Below, one piece after another: positions 54,790 through 62,630 of a stretch of 64,000 bases of DNA. Each line of letters starts with the position of its first letter. Positions within the stretch are counted from its first letter, which is position 1. Source of the stretch: Fluviicola sp. (GTDB lineage: Bacteria; Bacteroidota; Bacteroidia; Flavobacteriales_D; Crocinitomicaceae); contig JAIRJW010000012.1 in assembly GCA_031260455.1 (NCBI GenBank), forward strand, positions 93,900 through 157,899. Reading direction: 5' to 3'. Below the pieces are notes generated by a model. It worked only from the letters and a program-made list of their open reading frames with translations. It was not told the DNA's origin and ran no database searches. A program made the translations under genes and the position numbers.

Positions 54790-56739
54790 ATGAAGAAAAT
54801 TGCTCTTTTTGGAAATCCGAATACCGGGAAAAGTTCACTTTTCAACCGGTTGACAGGTTTAAGACAACATATCGGAAATTTTCCGGGCGTAACTGTTGAT
54901 AAGCACTCCGGTTTTTTGACTGTCTCCGGAACAGAACTGGAAATCATCGATTTTCCGGGAACTTACAGCATTTATCCGCGCAGTAAAGACGAAGAAGTGG
55001 TTTATGCTGCTATTTCCAACCCTGAAAACAAAAACTTTCCGGATAAAGTAGCTGTTATTCTTGACAGTGCAAACCTGGAGCGTAATCTTCTGTTGTTTAC
55101 GCAGATTTATGATTTGGGACTGCCTATTGCGCTGGTTTTAAACATGACGGATGTTGCTTCCCGTAACGGTTTTGAGATCAACATATCCCTTTTGCAGGAA
55201 GCTTTCCCAAAAGCAAAAATCATCCGCACCAATGCACGGATTGGCACGGGGATCCCGGAACTGAAAGAATGGATGGCTGCAGAGCATGCCCTGCGCGGAA
55301 CATTCCAGCCAAAAACACTGAAATCCCAGAATGATATCGCGGGCCAGTCGCAGGATACTCATGAGCGCTTCGAACGAATTAGAACATTGGTCAGCAAAGT
55401 GGTCAGCAAGCAGAAACACGAAAAATCCTTCTCGAATAAGATCGACAAATGGCTGGTTCACCCGGTTTTTGGTTATCTTATTTTCCTAGCCTTGCTACTG
55501 ACCATTTTCCAGGTTGTTTTCTCACTGGCTTCCTACCCGATGGACTGGATTGACATCGAAACCTCATCACTGGCATCCTGGCTGGGAAAAATTATGCCTA
55601 AAGGCATTTTCACGTCATTGGTCGTAGATGGAATTATTCCGGGAATTGGTGGAGTGCTAATTTTCATCCCGCAAATTGCACTGCTTTTCCTGATGCTTTC
55701 GATCCTGGAAGAAACCGGTTATATGGCACGAGTGGTGTTCATTACAGATAAACTGATGCGTCCTTTCGGACTAAACGGAAAAAGCGTTGTTCCGCTTCTT
55801 TCCAGTGCCGCCTGTGCTATTCCCGGAATTATGGCTACCCGCACTATCAGTTCGTGGCAGGAACGACTCACAACGATTCTAGTTGCTCCATTGATCAGCT
55901 GCTCTGCACGTCTTCCGGTTTATACACTTTTGATTGCACTCGTAATTCCGAACAAACTGGTTTTCGGATTTTTAAATTTACAGGGGTTAGTACTCTTTGG
56001 GTTATATCTGTTGGGCGTTACTTCCGCCCTGTTCGTGGCATTCGCGATCAAACAATTCTTACGGCGGAAAAAGGACTTGAGTGTATTTTTGCTGGAAATG
56101 CCAGAGTACAAAACCCCACGCTGGGGGAATGTGGGAATCGAAGTACTTGAAAAAGTGAAGATTTTCGTACTGGATGCCGGAAAGATCATTCTGGCCATTT
56201 CCATTATCCTCTGGGCTCTTGCCAGTTTCGGACCAGGAGATGAAATAGAACAATTTGCGCGAAAAGTTCCTGTTCCTGCTGCAAAAACCGAAGAAACCAT
56301 AACGGATTATGAAACCCGCGTGGCTTCTGTAAAATTGGAGCATTCCTACATGGGATACATGGGTAAATTTATTGAACCGGTAATCAAACCTTTGGGTTAC
56401 GACTGGAAAATGGGAATTTCTCTGCTTACCTCTTTTGCTGCACGTGAAGTATTTGTAGGGTCTCTGGCAACGATTTATTCCGTTCACAATGCGGATGATA
56501 GCCCGACACAGCTTATTGACAAGCTCAAAATCCAGAAACGCGATGACGGCACGCCAACTTACACCCTGGCGAACGGACTTTCACTATTGGTATTTTATGT
56601 CTTCGCCATGCAATGCATGGCTACATTAGCCGTTGTAAAACGTGAAACAAAATCCTGGAAATGGCCCTTGATTCAACTAGGATATATGGGCTTTTTAGCG
56701 TACTTTGGAGCATTCATTACATACAATCTTCTCAGCTGA
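54790..56739 (+). CDS. feoB: Ferrous iron transport protein B
   Basis: GTP-gated inner-membrane Fe(II) transporter. The G domain carries G1 GNPNTGKSSLFN, G3 DFPGTYS and G4 LNMTDVA; after a helical linker the membrane part has two Gate domains (SSAACAIPGIMATRTI and AAREVFVGSLATIYSV) and about nine helices. At 649 residues it is somewhat shorter than the E. coli protein (773), as is common in this phylum. The stop overlaps the start of a Cys-rich partner by one base. Confidence 0.96.
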   Translation: MKKIALFGNPNTGKSSLFNRLTGLRQHIGNFPGVTVDKHSGFLTVSGTELEIIDFPGTYSIYPRSKDEEVVYAAISNPENKNFPDKVAVILDSANLERNLLLFTQIYDLGLPIALVLNMTDVASRNGFEINISLLQEAFPKAKIIRTNARIGTGIPELKEWMAAEHALRGTFQPKTLKSQNDIAGQSQDTHERFERIRTLVSKVVSKQKHEKSFSNKIDKWLVHPVFGYLIFLALLLTIFQVVFSLASYPMDWIDIETSSLASWLGKIMPKGIFTSLVVDGIIPGIGGVLIFIPQIALLFLMLSILEETGYMARVVFITDKLMRPFGLNGKSVVPLLSSAACAIPGIMATRTISSWQERLTTILVAPLISCSARLPVYTLLIALVIPNKLVFGFLNLQGLVLFGLYLLGVTSALFVAFAIKQFLRRKKDLSVFLLEMPEYKTPRWGNVGIEVLEKVKIFVLDAGKIILAISIILWALASFGPGDEIEQFARKVPVPAAKTEETITDYETRVASVKLEHSYMGYMGKFIEPVIKPLGYDWKMGISLLTSFAAREVFVGSLATIYSVHNADDSPTQLIDKLKIQKRDDGTPTYTLANGLSLLVFYVFAMQCMATLAVVKRETKSWKWPLIQLGYMGFLAYFGAFITYNLLS

Positions 56740-56885
56740 TGCAAGCAGTCCTGGTCATACTAACAATTCTTGGGGCAGGTTTCTACCTGGTTCGCCGTTT
56801 CGTACTGCCTCCCGGACGAAAAAAACAAACCGGCTGCGAAAAATGTGGGATGAATCCTAATGAAAACCGGTCCGTTTCCGATTGA
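56739..56885 (+). CDS. FeoB-associated Cys-rich membrane protein
   Basis: A 48-residue peptide with one membrane helix (QAVLVILTILGAGFYLVRR) and a short cytoplasmic tail with a CxxC pair, GCEKCGMN (Cys33, Cys36). It fits the small protein family found after feoB in Bacteroidota and Firmicutes and may take part in iron handling or gating, in the manner of FeoC. The TGATG overlap with feoB indicates translational coupling. Confidence 0.85.
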   Translation: MQAVLVILTILGAGFYLVRRFVLPPGRKKQTGCEKCGMNPNENRSVSD

Positions 56886-56949
56886 ATGTTTCTGTCTTTT
56901 TGTATGAAGCAAGATCCATTCAGGATATAAATACTGGTTTTATAGTTTG

Positions 56950-57336
56950 TTAATCTTCACCTTCCAGCCATTCAAAGAATGATTCAAGATTATCGCGATC
57001 TTTGCGAGATGGTCGGCCGGTTCCATGTTCACGATATACACTTTGTGCTGCCTGATAGGTTTTGTATTTTTCCAGTTCCAGTGGATCTGTGATATCAATC
57101 AGATAGTCGGTAACGAGCTTTGCCCCGACTCTTCTATCAAGCAGATTTTTGATTTTGTAACTAAATGTAGCGTTATTTTTCACTATCGAAAGCGTATCTC
57201 CGATTTTAACTTCCCTGGAAGGTTTCACAGGAGCATCGTTTAGTTTGATTTTATTTCTCTGGACTAATTCGGTAGCCAGTGTGCGGGTTTTTGCCAATCG
57301 CACAAACCAGGCGTATTTATCAATCCGCAAGCTCAT
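56950..57336 (-). CDS. S4-domain RNA-binding protein (Hsp15-like)
   Basis: The N-terminus holds an S4 fold (RIDKYAWFVRLAKTRTLATELVQRNKIKLND) with KPSREVKIGDTLSIV, followed by a basic tail (GRPSRKDRDNLESFFEW). It resembles HslR/Hsp15, which recycles stalled 50S subunits carrying peptidyl-tRNA. At about 128 residues it has the usual length. ATG at 57336 was chosen over the GTG one codon upstream. The neighbouring MmcQ-like gene overlaps it by 17 bases, so the pair is one operon. Confidence 0.88.
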   Translation of the reverse strand: MSLRIDKYAWFVRLAKTRTLATELVQRNKIKLNDAPVKPSREVKIGDTLSIVKNNATFSYKIKNLLDRRVGAKLVTDYLIDITDPLELEKYKTYQAAQSVYREHGTGRPSRKDRDNLESFFEWLEGED

Positions 57337-57670
57337 CACGCAATTTTTTCGGTAAGGAAGAAACGATCTGATCGTAAGAATGTACGATTAACTCTTTGAT
57401 CAAAGAATCATCTATTTGCCCGAGCAGTGAAACAGTATTCCAGTGTTTTTTGTTCATGTGGTATCCAGGTTGGATTCCATCACAACGCTCCCGGAGTTCA
57501 ACAGCTCTTTCGGGATCACATTTAAGGTTGATTCCCGTAGGTTCATCCACGTCAACCAATGCATACATTTTTCCCTGAACCTTGAGTACTAGTGTGCGCT
57601 CATCAAAAGGAAAGTGTTCGGTTGTTCCTTTCAACGCGAAACAAAATTGAAGCAATTCATCCAAATGCAT
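57320..57670 (-). CDS. MmcQ/YjbR-family protein
   Basis: A 116-residue single-domain protein with the family pattern FCFALKGTTEHFPFDERTLVLKV, CDPERAVELRE and GYHMNKKHWNTVSL. YjbR has a CyaY-like fold and is described as DNA-binding; its role is unclear. ATG at 57670 is the natural start; the frame stays open a few codons upstream. It is co-transcribed with the S4-domain gene. Confidence 0.88.
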   Translation of the reverse strand: MHLDELLQFCFALKGTTEHFPFDERTLVLKVQGKMYALVDVDEPTGINLKCDPERAVELRERCDGIQPGYHMNKKHWNTVSLLGQIDDSLIKELIVHSYDQIVSSLPKKLRDELAD

Positions 57671-58161
57671 GCCGAAAGGTACGAAAAACCGCAAAGAAGT
57701 AAATGCTTAATAAATCTTAAAACTATTTATTTATTTTTATTTGTACCCAAAACAGAAACCATCTAAATCAACAACATGGAACATTTAATTCTTTTCTGAT
57801 TAATCCCAGATGCTGGCTTATCCTTATTCTTTTGATATACCTGGGCCTGATCTCCCATTTTCAATGGAATCATTGCTGTATTTCGGAGGTATGCGTCATC
57901 AGTTTAATCAAACTCCGAAAAGAAACTACATGCGCATTTTCTCTCCAAAATGTAGAGAATCGCTCTTCTGATTAAGTTTATTTTGCTAACCGGATTCAAT
58001 TATGTCAACGTTCCTTTTTGATTACAATTATTTTCGGCTTAATTTCACCCCTGAACAGGATTTTAATTGCCCTGATTTTGAAAATCTGAATATATAATTC
58101 CTATAATACTGAGAAATAACAGGAAAATCAAACAAAATAAATTATTGAATTAAAGTAATAT
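57671..58161. other. Intergenic region, no gene seen
   Basis: A 491-base AT-rich gap between divergently placed genes. I found no reading frame with protein-like composition and no strong hairpin; it presumably holds the promoters for the MmcQ-like gene and mtfA. Confidence 0.4.
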
Positions 58162-58965
58162 ATGGTCATCATTGGATTTATCCTGGTTATCTCATTGGTT
58201 GGATTTGGCTGGATTTCCTACTGGAAAGTCGCTCATCCCAAGTGGAAAATTCCCGTGAAACCTTTTCCGGTGGAATGGCGCTCTTTGCTGAAACAGAACG
58301 TATTGTTCTATGATTCCCTCGACGAATCAGAAAAGAGGCGTTTTGAGTACAAAATACAAGAGTTTTTGCTTAATTGTCAGGTCACCGGAATTCAAACAGA
58401 GGTTGATCTGTGTGATAAATTGCTGGTTGCTTCAAGTGCTATCATCCCTATTTTCAGCTTCGACTCCTGGCGTTACAACAACATCCGTGAGGTATTGCTC
58501 TATCCTACGACGTTCAACAAAAACTACGATTTCGAAGGCTCTGACCGGAATATTCTGGGAATGGTTGGCAATCAAAACATGGAGGGAGTCATGATCCTGT
58601 CAAAAGAAGCCTTGCACATGGGTTTCAGCAATGAATCAGACAAACAAAACACTGCGATCCATGAATTTGTTCACCTGATTGATAAGTCGGATGGAGAAAT
58701 TGACGGAATTCCAAAACTGCTGATGGAACGACAATACGCCATTCCCTGGATCAACCTGATAAGCACTGAAATTGAACGGATTTACGAAAGAAAATCGGAT
58801 ATCAATCCTTATGGTACAACAAATAAGGCTGAATTCTTTTCGGTGATCAGCGAATATTTTTTTGAACGTCCGACATTATTGGAAGAAAAACACCCGGAAT
58901 TGTATGCCATCCTGGAGAAAATATTCCATCAGGATATGGCCGACAGGAAGCTGACCAGAAAATAA
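58162..58965 (+). CDS. MtfA-type zinc peptidase (M90)
   Basis: One N-terminal membrane helix (residues 2-19) is followed by a soluble domain with IHEFVHLIDKSDG, the HExxH zinc site (His167, Glu168, His171), and further family segments (FSFDSWRYNNIREVLLYP, NKAEFFSVISEYFFE with the third ligand region). E. coli MtfA binds the Mlc repressor and cleaves peptides; no Mlc is expected here, so only the peptidase family is claimed. At 267 residues it matches MtfA. The N-terminal helix is an addition common in Bacteroidota. Confidence 0.88.
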   Translation: MVIIGFILVISLVGFGWISYWKVAHPKWKIPVKPFPVEWRSLLKQNVLFYDSLDESEKRRFEYKIQEFLLNCQVTGIQTEVDLCDKLLVASSAIIPIFSFDSWRYNNIREVLLYPTTFNKNYDFEGSDRNILGMVGNQNMEGVMILSKEALHMGFSNESDKQNTAIHEFVHLIDKSDGEIDGIPKLLMERQYAIPWINLISTEIERIYERKSDINPYGTTNKAEFFSVISEYFFERPTLLEEKHPELYAILEKIFHQDMADRKLTRK

Positions 58966-59356
58966 TCTGGTATCGTCTGCAACAGCGATGAAAAATTCAA
59001 ACATTGTTGCAGAAAAGTTTAGTGTGGAAAAACACTCTGTTTAATTTTCATACTGAAGAATCCTGACTTCAAGCCGGAGAAGCTGGGAACTTGGTTACTA
59101 CAAAATGTGGTAGTTATTGAATCCTTCATGGCGTTTTGTGGTTAGACTGATTATGGGTTACCCGATTTTTTCCGATTCACATACATCAAAAGTAAATTCA
59201 CACAATATTTCAATATCGCAATATTGCGAACCAGCCGAAAACAGGGCGATTCAGAGCGTAAAGAATAATCATTCGTGCTAAAAACAATCCATTTTTACGA
59301 AATACTCCTTTTATCAAATGAACTTTTTTCTTAAATTAAATAGAAAAGTAATCATT
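58966..59356. other. Intergenic region with inverted repeats before the ArsR-type gene
   Basis: No gene is seen. CTGCAACA / TGTTGCAG (58977-58984 / 59005-59012) is an 8-bp inverted repeat right after mtfA. AGTGT / ACACT at about 59020-59035 is a weak hairpin. The likely operator array lies at 59203-59229. Confidence 0.5.
59203..59229 (+). promoter_or_regulatory. Triple CAATAT array and 14-bp palindrome upstream of the ArsR-type regulator
   Basis: CAATAT occurs three times at exact 8-bp steps (59203, 59211, 59219), the last within TCGCAATATTGCGA, a perfect 14-bp palindrome (59216-59229). It lies about 130 bases before the chosen regulator ATG. ArsR-type winged-helix dimers bind such short AT-rich palindromes, so autoregulation is plausible. 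Confidence 0.5.
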
Positions 59357-59659
59357 ATGGGCATAACAAAAATCTATCCGTATCCGGACCAAACATTACA
59401 ACTGGCAAAAATCGCCAAAGCACTCGGACATCCGGCAAGAATCACGATGATGAAATACCTCTTTGAAAATCGTCAGGCGACCAACAACGCATTCCAGTCA
59501 ATTACCACGCTGGCACAGTCAACAATTTCCCGACATATCAAAGAATTGATTGCAGCAGATCTTGTGTATTCGGATCACCTGGAATTTGAAGGAAATTATT
59601 ACTTGAAAAGCGAAGCAGACCTCTTAATTCAAATGCTGATGGATGACGTGAAACACTGA
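59357..59659 (+). CDS. ArsR-family winged-helix regulator
   Basis: A 100-residue winged helix-turn-helix: AKIAKALGHPARITMMKYL, TTLAQSTISRHIKELIAADLV (recognition helix STISRHIKEL) and the wing YSDHLEFEGNYYLKS. No metal-binding CxC motif is seen, so it is unlikely to be a classical arsenic or zinc sensor. A longer form from ATG 59318 is possible, but the additional residues look like 5' untranslated sequence. ispG follows 40 bases later on the same strand. Confidence 0.85.
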   Translation: MGITKIYPYPDQTLQLAKIAKALGHPARITMMKYLFENRQATNNAFQSITTLAQSTISRHIKELIAADLVYSDHLEFEGNYYLKSEADLLIQMLMDDVKH

Positions 59660-59699
59660 GATTCATTCCTTACCTTTGCCGGGAACAATTTCTTTAAGG

Positions 59700-61616
59700 A
59701 TGTCGGAAAAAATCCATTTCTGCAACGATTTATTCAATCGTGAGCGTTTTGAAACGCGTGAAGTAAAAGTCGGAATTACCGCAATCGGGGGGGGAAATCC
59801 TATCCGGATTCAATCGATGACCACTACCGATACCATGGATACTACCGGTTCTGTGGAACAATCCATTCGAATGATTGAAGCTGGTTGTGAACTGGTACGA
59901 CTGACTGCTCCGTCAAAGAAAGAAGCCGAAAACCTCAAAGAAATCAAAAAAAAGCTCATTAAACGCGGTTATGGCACTCCGCTAGTAGCAGACATCCATT
60001 TTACACCTAACGCAGCGGAAATCGCCGCAAAACTCATCGAAAAGGTGCGTGTGAACCCCGGAAACTATGCCGATAAAAAGAAATTCGAAGAAATCGACTA
60101 TACCCAGGAAAGCTACCAGGCCGAATTAGACCGCATTGAAGAAAAGTTTACCCCACTGGTTTTATTGTGTAAAGAGCAGGGAACAGCCATGCGGATCGGA
60201 ACCAATCACGGTTCATTATCAGACAGAATCTTGAGCAGGTATGGCGATACTCCGGAAGGAATGGTTCAATCAGCGATGGAGTTTATTCATATTTGTCGCA
60301 AAAATAATTACCACGATCTGGTAATTTCCATGAAAGCCAGCAATACACTAGTAATGGTTCAAGCTTACCGCTTATTGGTTCAGACGATGAAAGAGCAGGG
60401 GATGAACTACCCACTGCACCTTGGAGTGACTGAAGCAGGGGACGGAGAAGATGGCCGCATTAAATCAGCTGTCGGAATCGGAGCCTTGTTGGAAGATGGT
60501 TTAGGAGATACAATTCGCGTTTCTCTGACCGAAGATCCCGAATTTGAAATTCCGGTAGCACAAAAACTGGTTCATAAATTCGAAAAATCAAGTAGTAAAA
60601 AACTAAATTATTCGTCCGAAATTAATTTTGACTTTTTTCATTATAACAAACGCTTTACGAAATCATTATTAAATATTGGAGGAAGTAATACTTCAATTAT
60701 ATTTGCAGATCTTTCAAATAAAAAAGAAATAGTTAAAACTAATTTTTTTGGATTTGGATATACCTATTCCAAACCATTAGATAAATGGAGCATTTCCGAC
60801 CAAGCGGCTGATTACGTGTATTTGGGTGACCAAACTATTGATTTTGAAATTCCTGGAACTATCCGCCTGATACAGAACTATGAAGCATGGAAAAAGCATA
60901 AAAGGCATGATGCCTATCCGCTGTGTACATGGAGCGAGTACCAGCAAAACAAACCGGAAAGAACCGTATTCCTGCTCCTGGATCTTGACACAGATTTCGA
61001 TGTTTCCACACTTCCGACAGAAAATATTAGTTACATTATCGAAAGCAAGGAGCAGCAAAAAACACAATTAATCCGCAAATTTCAGCATGAATTAGCGAAA
61101 AACGATAACAAAACACCTGTTATTATTCGTCTGAACTATGATATTCCAGATCTGGAAACACTGCAATTATACGCCAGCTCTGATGCAGGAATTCATTTCA
61201 TTGACGGGTTTGGGGACGGGTTATGGATTACAGCCCCGCAGCCCATCAAAGATTTGAACAGCTTATCATTCGGAATACTCCAGGCTACGAGAACACGCAT
61301 TTCAAAAACCGAGTATATTTCCTGCCCTTCCTGTGGAAGAACGCTATTCGATCTTCAGGAAACAACGGCAAAAATCCGCGAACGGACTTCTCACCTAAAG
61401 GGAATCAAGATCGGAATTATGGGCTGCATTGTAAATGGTCCGGGAGAAATGGCTGATGCTGATTACGGGTACGTTGGAACCGGACCAGGAAAGATCAATC
61501 TGTACAAAGAAAAAACAGTTGTAAAGAAAAATGTTTCCGAAGAAGAAGCCGTAGATGCATTAATCGAACTAATTCGTGAAAACGGAGATTGGATTGAACC
61601 AAATAAATCGCTCTGA
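59700..61616 (+). CDS. ispG: 4-hydroxy-3-methylbut-2-en-1-yl diphosphate synthase, long insertion form
   Basis: The [4Fe-4S] enzyme of the MEP isoprenoid pathway that makes HMBPP. The N-terminal TIM barrel has IRIQSMTTTDTMDT, LVADIHFTPNAA and MRIGTNHGSL; the C-terminal domain has the cluster cysteines in YISCPSCGRT and IMGCIVNGPGEMADADYG. Between them (about residues 295-545) lies the additional domain known in Bacteroidota, Chlamydiae and plants. The ATG at 59700 is used; TACCTTTG (59671-59678) may be its -7 element. The coding segment at about 60590-60780 is notably AT-rich, and a G8 run lies at 59787-59794. Confidence 0.95.
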   Translation: MSEKIHFCNDLFNRERFETREVKVGITAIGGGNPIRIQSMTTTDTMDTTGSVEQSIRMIEAGCELVRLTAPSKKEAENLKEIKKKLIKRGYGTPLVADIHFTPNAAEIAAKLIEKVRVNPGNYADKKKFEEIDYTQESYQAELDRIEEKFTPLVLLCKEQGTAMRIGTNHGSLSDRILSRYGDTPEGMVQSAMEFIHICRKNNYHDLVISMKASNTLVMVQAYRLLVQTMKEQGMNYPLHLGVTEAGDGEDGRIKSAVGIGALLEDGLGDTIRVSLTEDPEFEIPVAQKLVHKFEKSSSKKLNYSSEINFDFFHYNKRFTKSLLNIGGSNTSIIFADLSNKKEIVKTNFFGFGYTYSKPLDKWSISDQAADYVYLGDQTIDFEIPGTIRLIQNYEAWKKHKRHDAYPLCTWSEYQQNKPERTVFLLLDLDTDFDVSTLPTENISYIIESKEQQKTQLIRKFQHELAKNDNKTPVIIRLNYDIPDLETLQLYASSDAGIHFIDGFGDGLWITAPQPIKDLNSLSFGILQATRTRISKTEYISCPSCGRTLFDLQETTAKIRERTSHLKGIKIGIMGCIVNGPGEMADADYGYVGTGPGKINLYKEKTVVKKNVSEEEAVDALIELIRENGDWIEPNKSL

Positions 61617-61746
61617 CAAAAATAGGAAATCTCTTTTGAACCCCTCAAAAAGTTAAAAATTTCACTTGATTTAAGAGCAGATCTCCTAACAAGCAAGGCA
61701 TTCTCTTTCAAAACACCCAAAAACACTCTCAAAAGAGCTAAAAACG

Positions 61747-62622
61747 CTATCTTTTTCGAAAAATATAGATCTGAGAACTTGATTGTCCTTTCTTTGCCTT
61801 CCAGTTTGACAAAAATCCAATATGCATTGCTTTCAGTAAGGATCCACCCCTATATTTTTCACTAAGCATTGACACATAATAGCTATCGAATTTCATTGGA
61901 AGCATTTTCTCAAATTTCAGTCCTTTAGATTCAACTAAAGGAATCAATGATTTTGGAGAGAAGTGATAGAGGTGGCGTGGAACATCGTAAGCCGCCCAAT
62001 ACTCTCTGTAATACTGTGCATCATAAGAAGTGTAATTCGGAACAGCAATAATCAGAACTCCATTTTGGCTGACTAAGGAAACGATCTTCCGCAAATCATC
62101 TTGTAAGTAATAAACATGTTCCAGAACGTGCCACATGGTAATAACATCAAAGTGCTGATCCAGATTGTGAAGCAAGTTCAAGTCCTTCAATTCAATCTCA
62201 TTTTCAGACAAGGCAACTCTTCGGGCATCTTCATCCGGTTCCAATCCCAGCGTTTCAAATCCGGACTTTTTCGCCTGTGCCAGGAAATGTCCGGTCCCGG
62301 AACCAATATCCAGCAATTGTTTCCCGGAAGTTAATTCCCGCAATAACGAAACCTTCTGTTTCAGCGTGTAAGAACGAACCCACGAGTAAACGCGATTAAT
62401 AAGCCCTTTCTTCGTGGAACTATGAGAAACGTATTCCTCCGATTTATAATAATCCCCGATGTGTTCCAAAGATGGTCGTGGGTTTGTAAACAGCAAATGA
62501 CAGGAATCACACAATTCTAAACGAAAGTCTTCTTTCGAGAGAAAATAATCCTTGACTGTTAAATAAGTACTTAAAGAAGTTGCCCCACAAGCGGGACAAG
62601 CTGATTGGTTTAATTGTTCCAC
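61747..62622 (-). CDS. Class I SAM-dependent methyltransferase with N-terminal zinc ribbon
   Basis: Two CxxC pairs at the N-terminus (ACPACGATS and CDSCHLLFTNPRP) look like a zinc ribbon. The methyltransferase follows with motif I LLDIGSGTGHFLAQA, then LGLEPDEDA and VITMWHVLEHVYYLQDDL (post I). This architecture is found in enzymes acting on cell-surface sugars or lipids; the substrate is not known. The start is a GTG at 62620-62622, inside a parS-like site and 6 bases after the mnmG stop, so it is cotranscribed with mnmG. Confidence 0.85.
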   Translation of the reverse strand: MEQLNQSACPACGATSLSTYLTVKDYFLSKEDFRLELCDSCHLLFTNPRPSLEHIGDYYKSEEYVSHSSTKKGLINRVYSWVRSYTLKQKVSLLRELTSGKQLLDIGSGTGHFLAQAKKSGFETLGLEPDEDARRVALSENEIELKDLNLLHNLDQHFDVITMWHVLEHVYYLQDDLRKIVSLVSQNGVLIIAVPNYTSYDAQYYREYWAAYDVPRHLYHFSPKSLIPLVESKGLKFEKMLPMKFDSYYVSMLSEKYRGGSLLKAMHIGFLSNWKAKKGQSSSQIYIFRKR

Positions 62623-62630
62623 GTGAAACT
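62615..62630. promoter_or_regulatory. parS-like ParB-binding site
   Basis: TGTTCCACGTGAAACT matches the bacterial parS consensus TGTTCCACGTGAAACA at 15 of 16 bases. It covers the gap between mnmG and the methyltransferase gene, overlapping the stop codon of the first and the GTG start of the second. parS sites cluster near the replication origin in most bacteria and load ParB for chromosome segregation. Confidence 0.8.

Noticed and set aside
59646..59655. ACGTGAAACA, a perfect right half of parS, at the end of the ArsR-type gene
   Set aside because: The left half does not match and the bases are coding; a half-site alone is not evidence for ParB binding.
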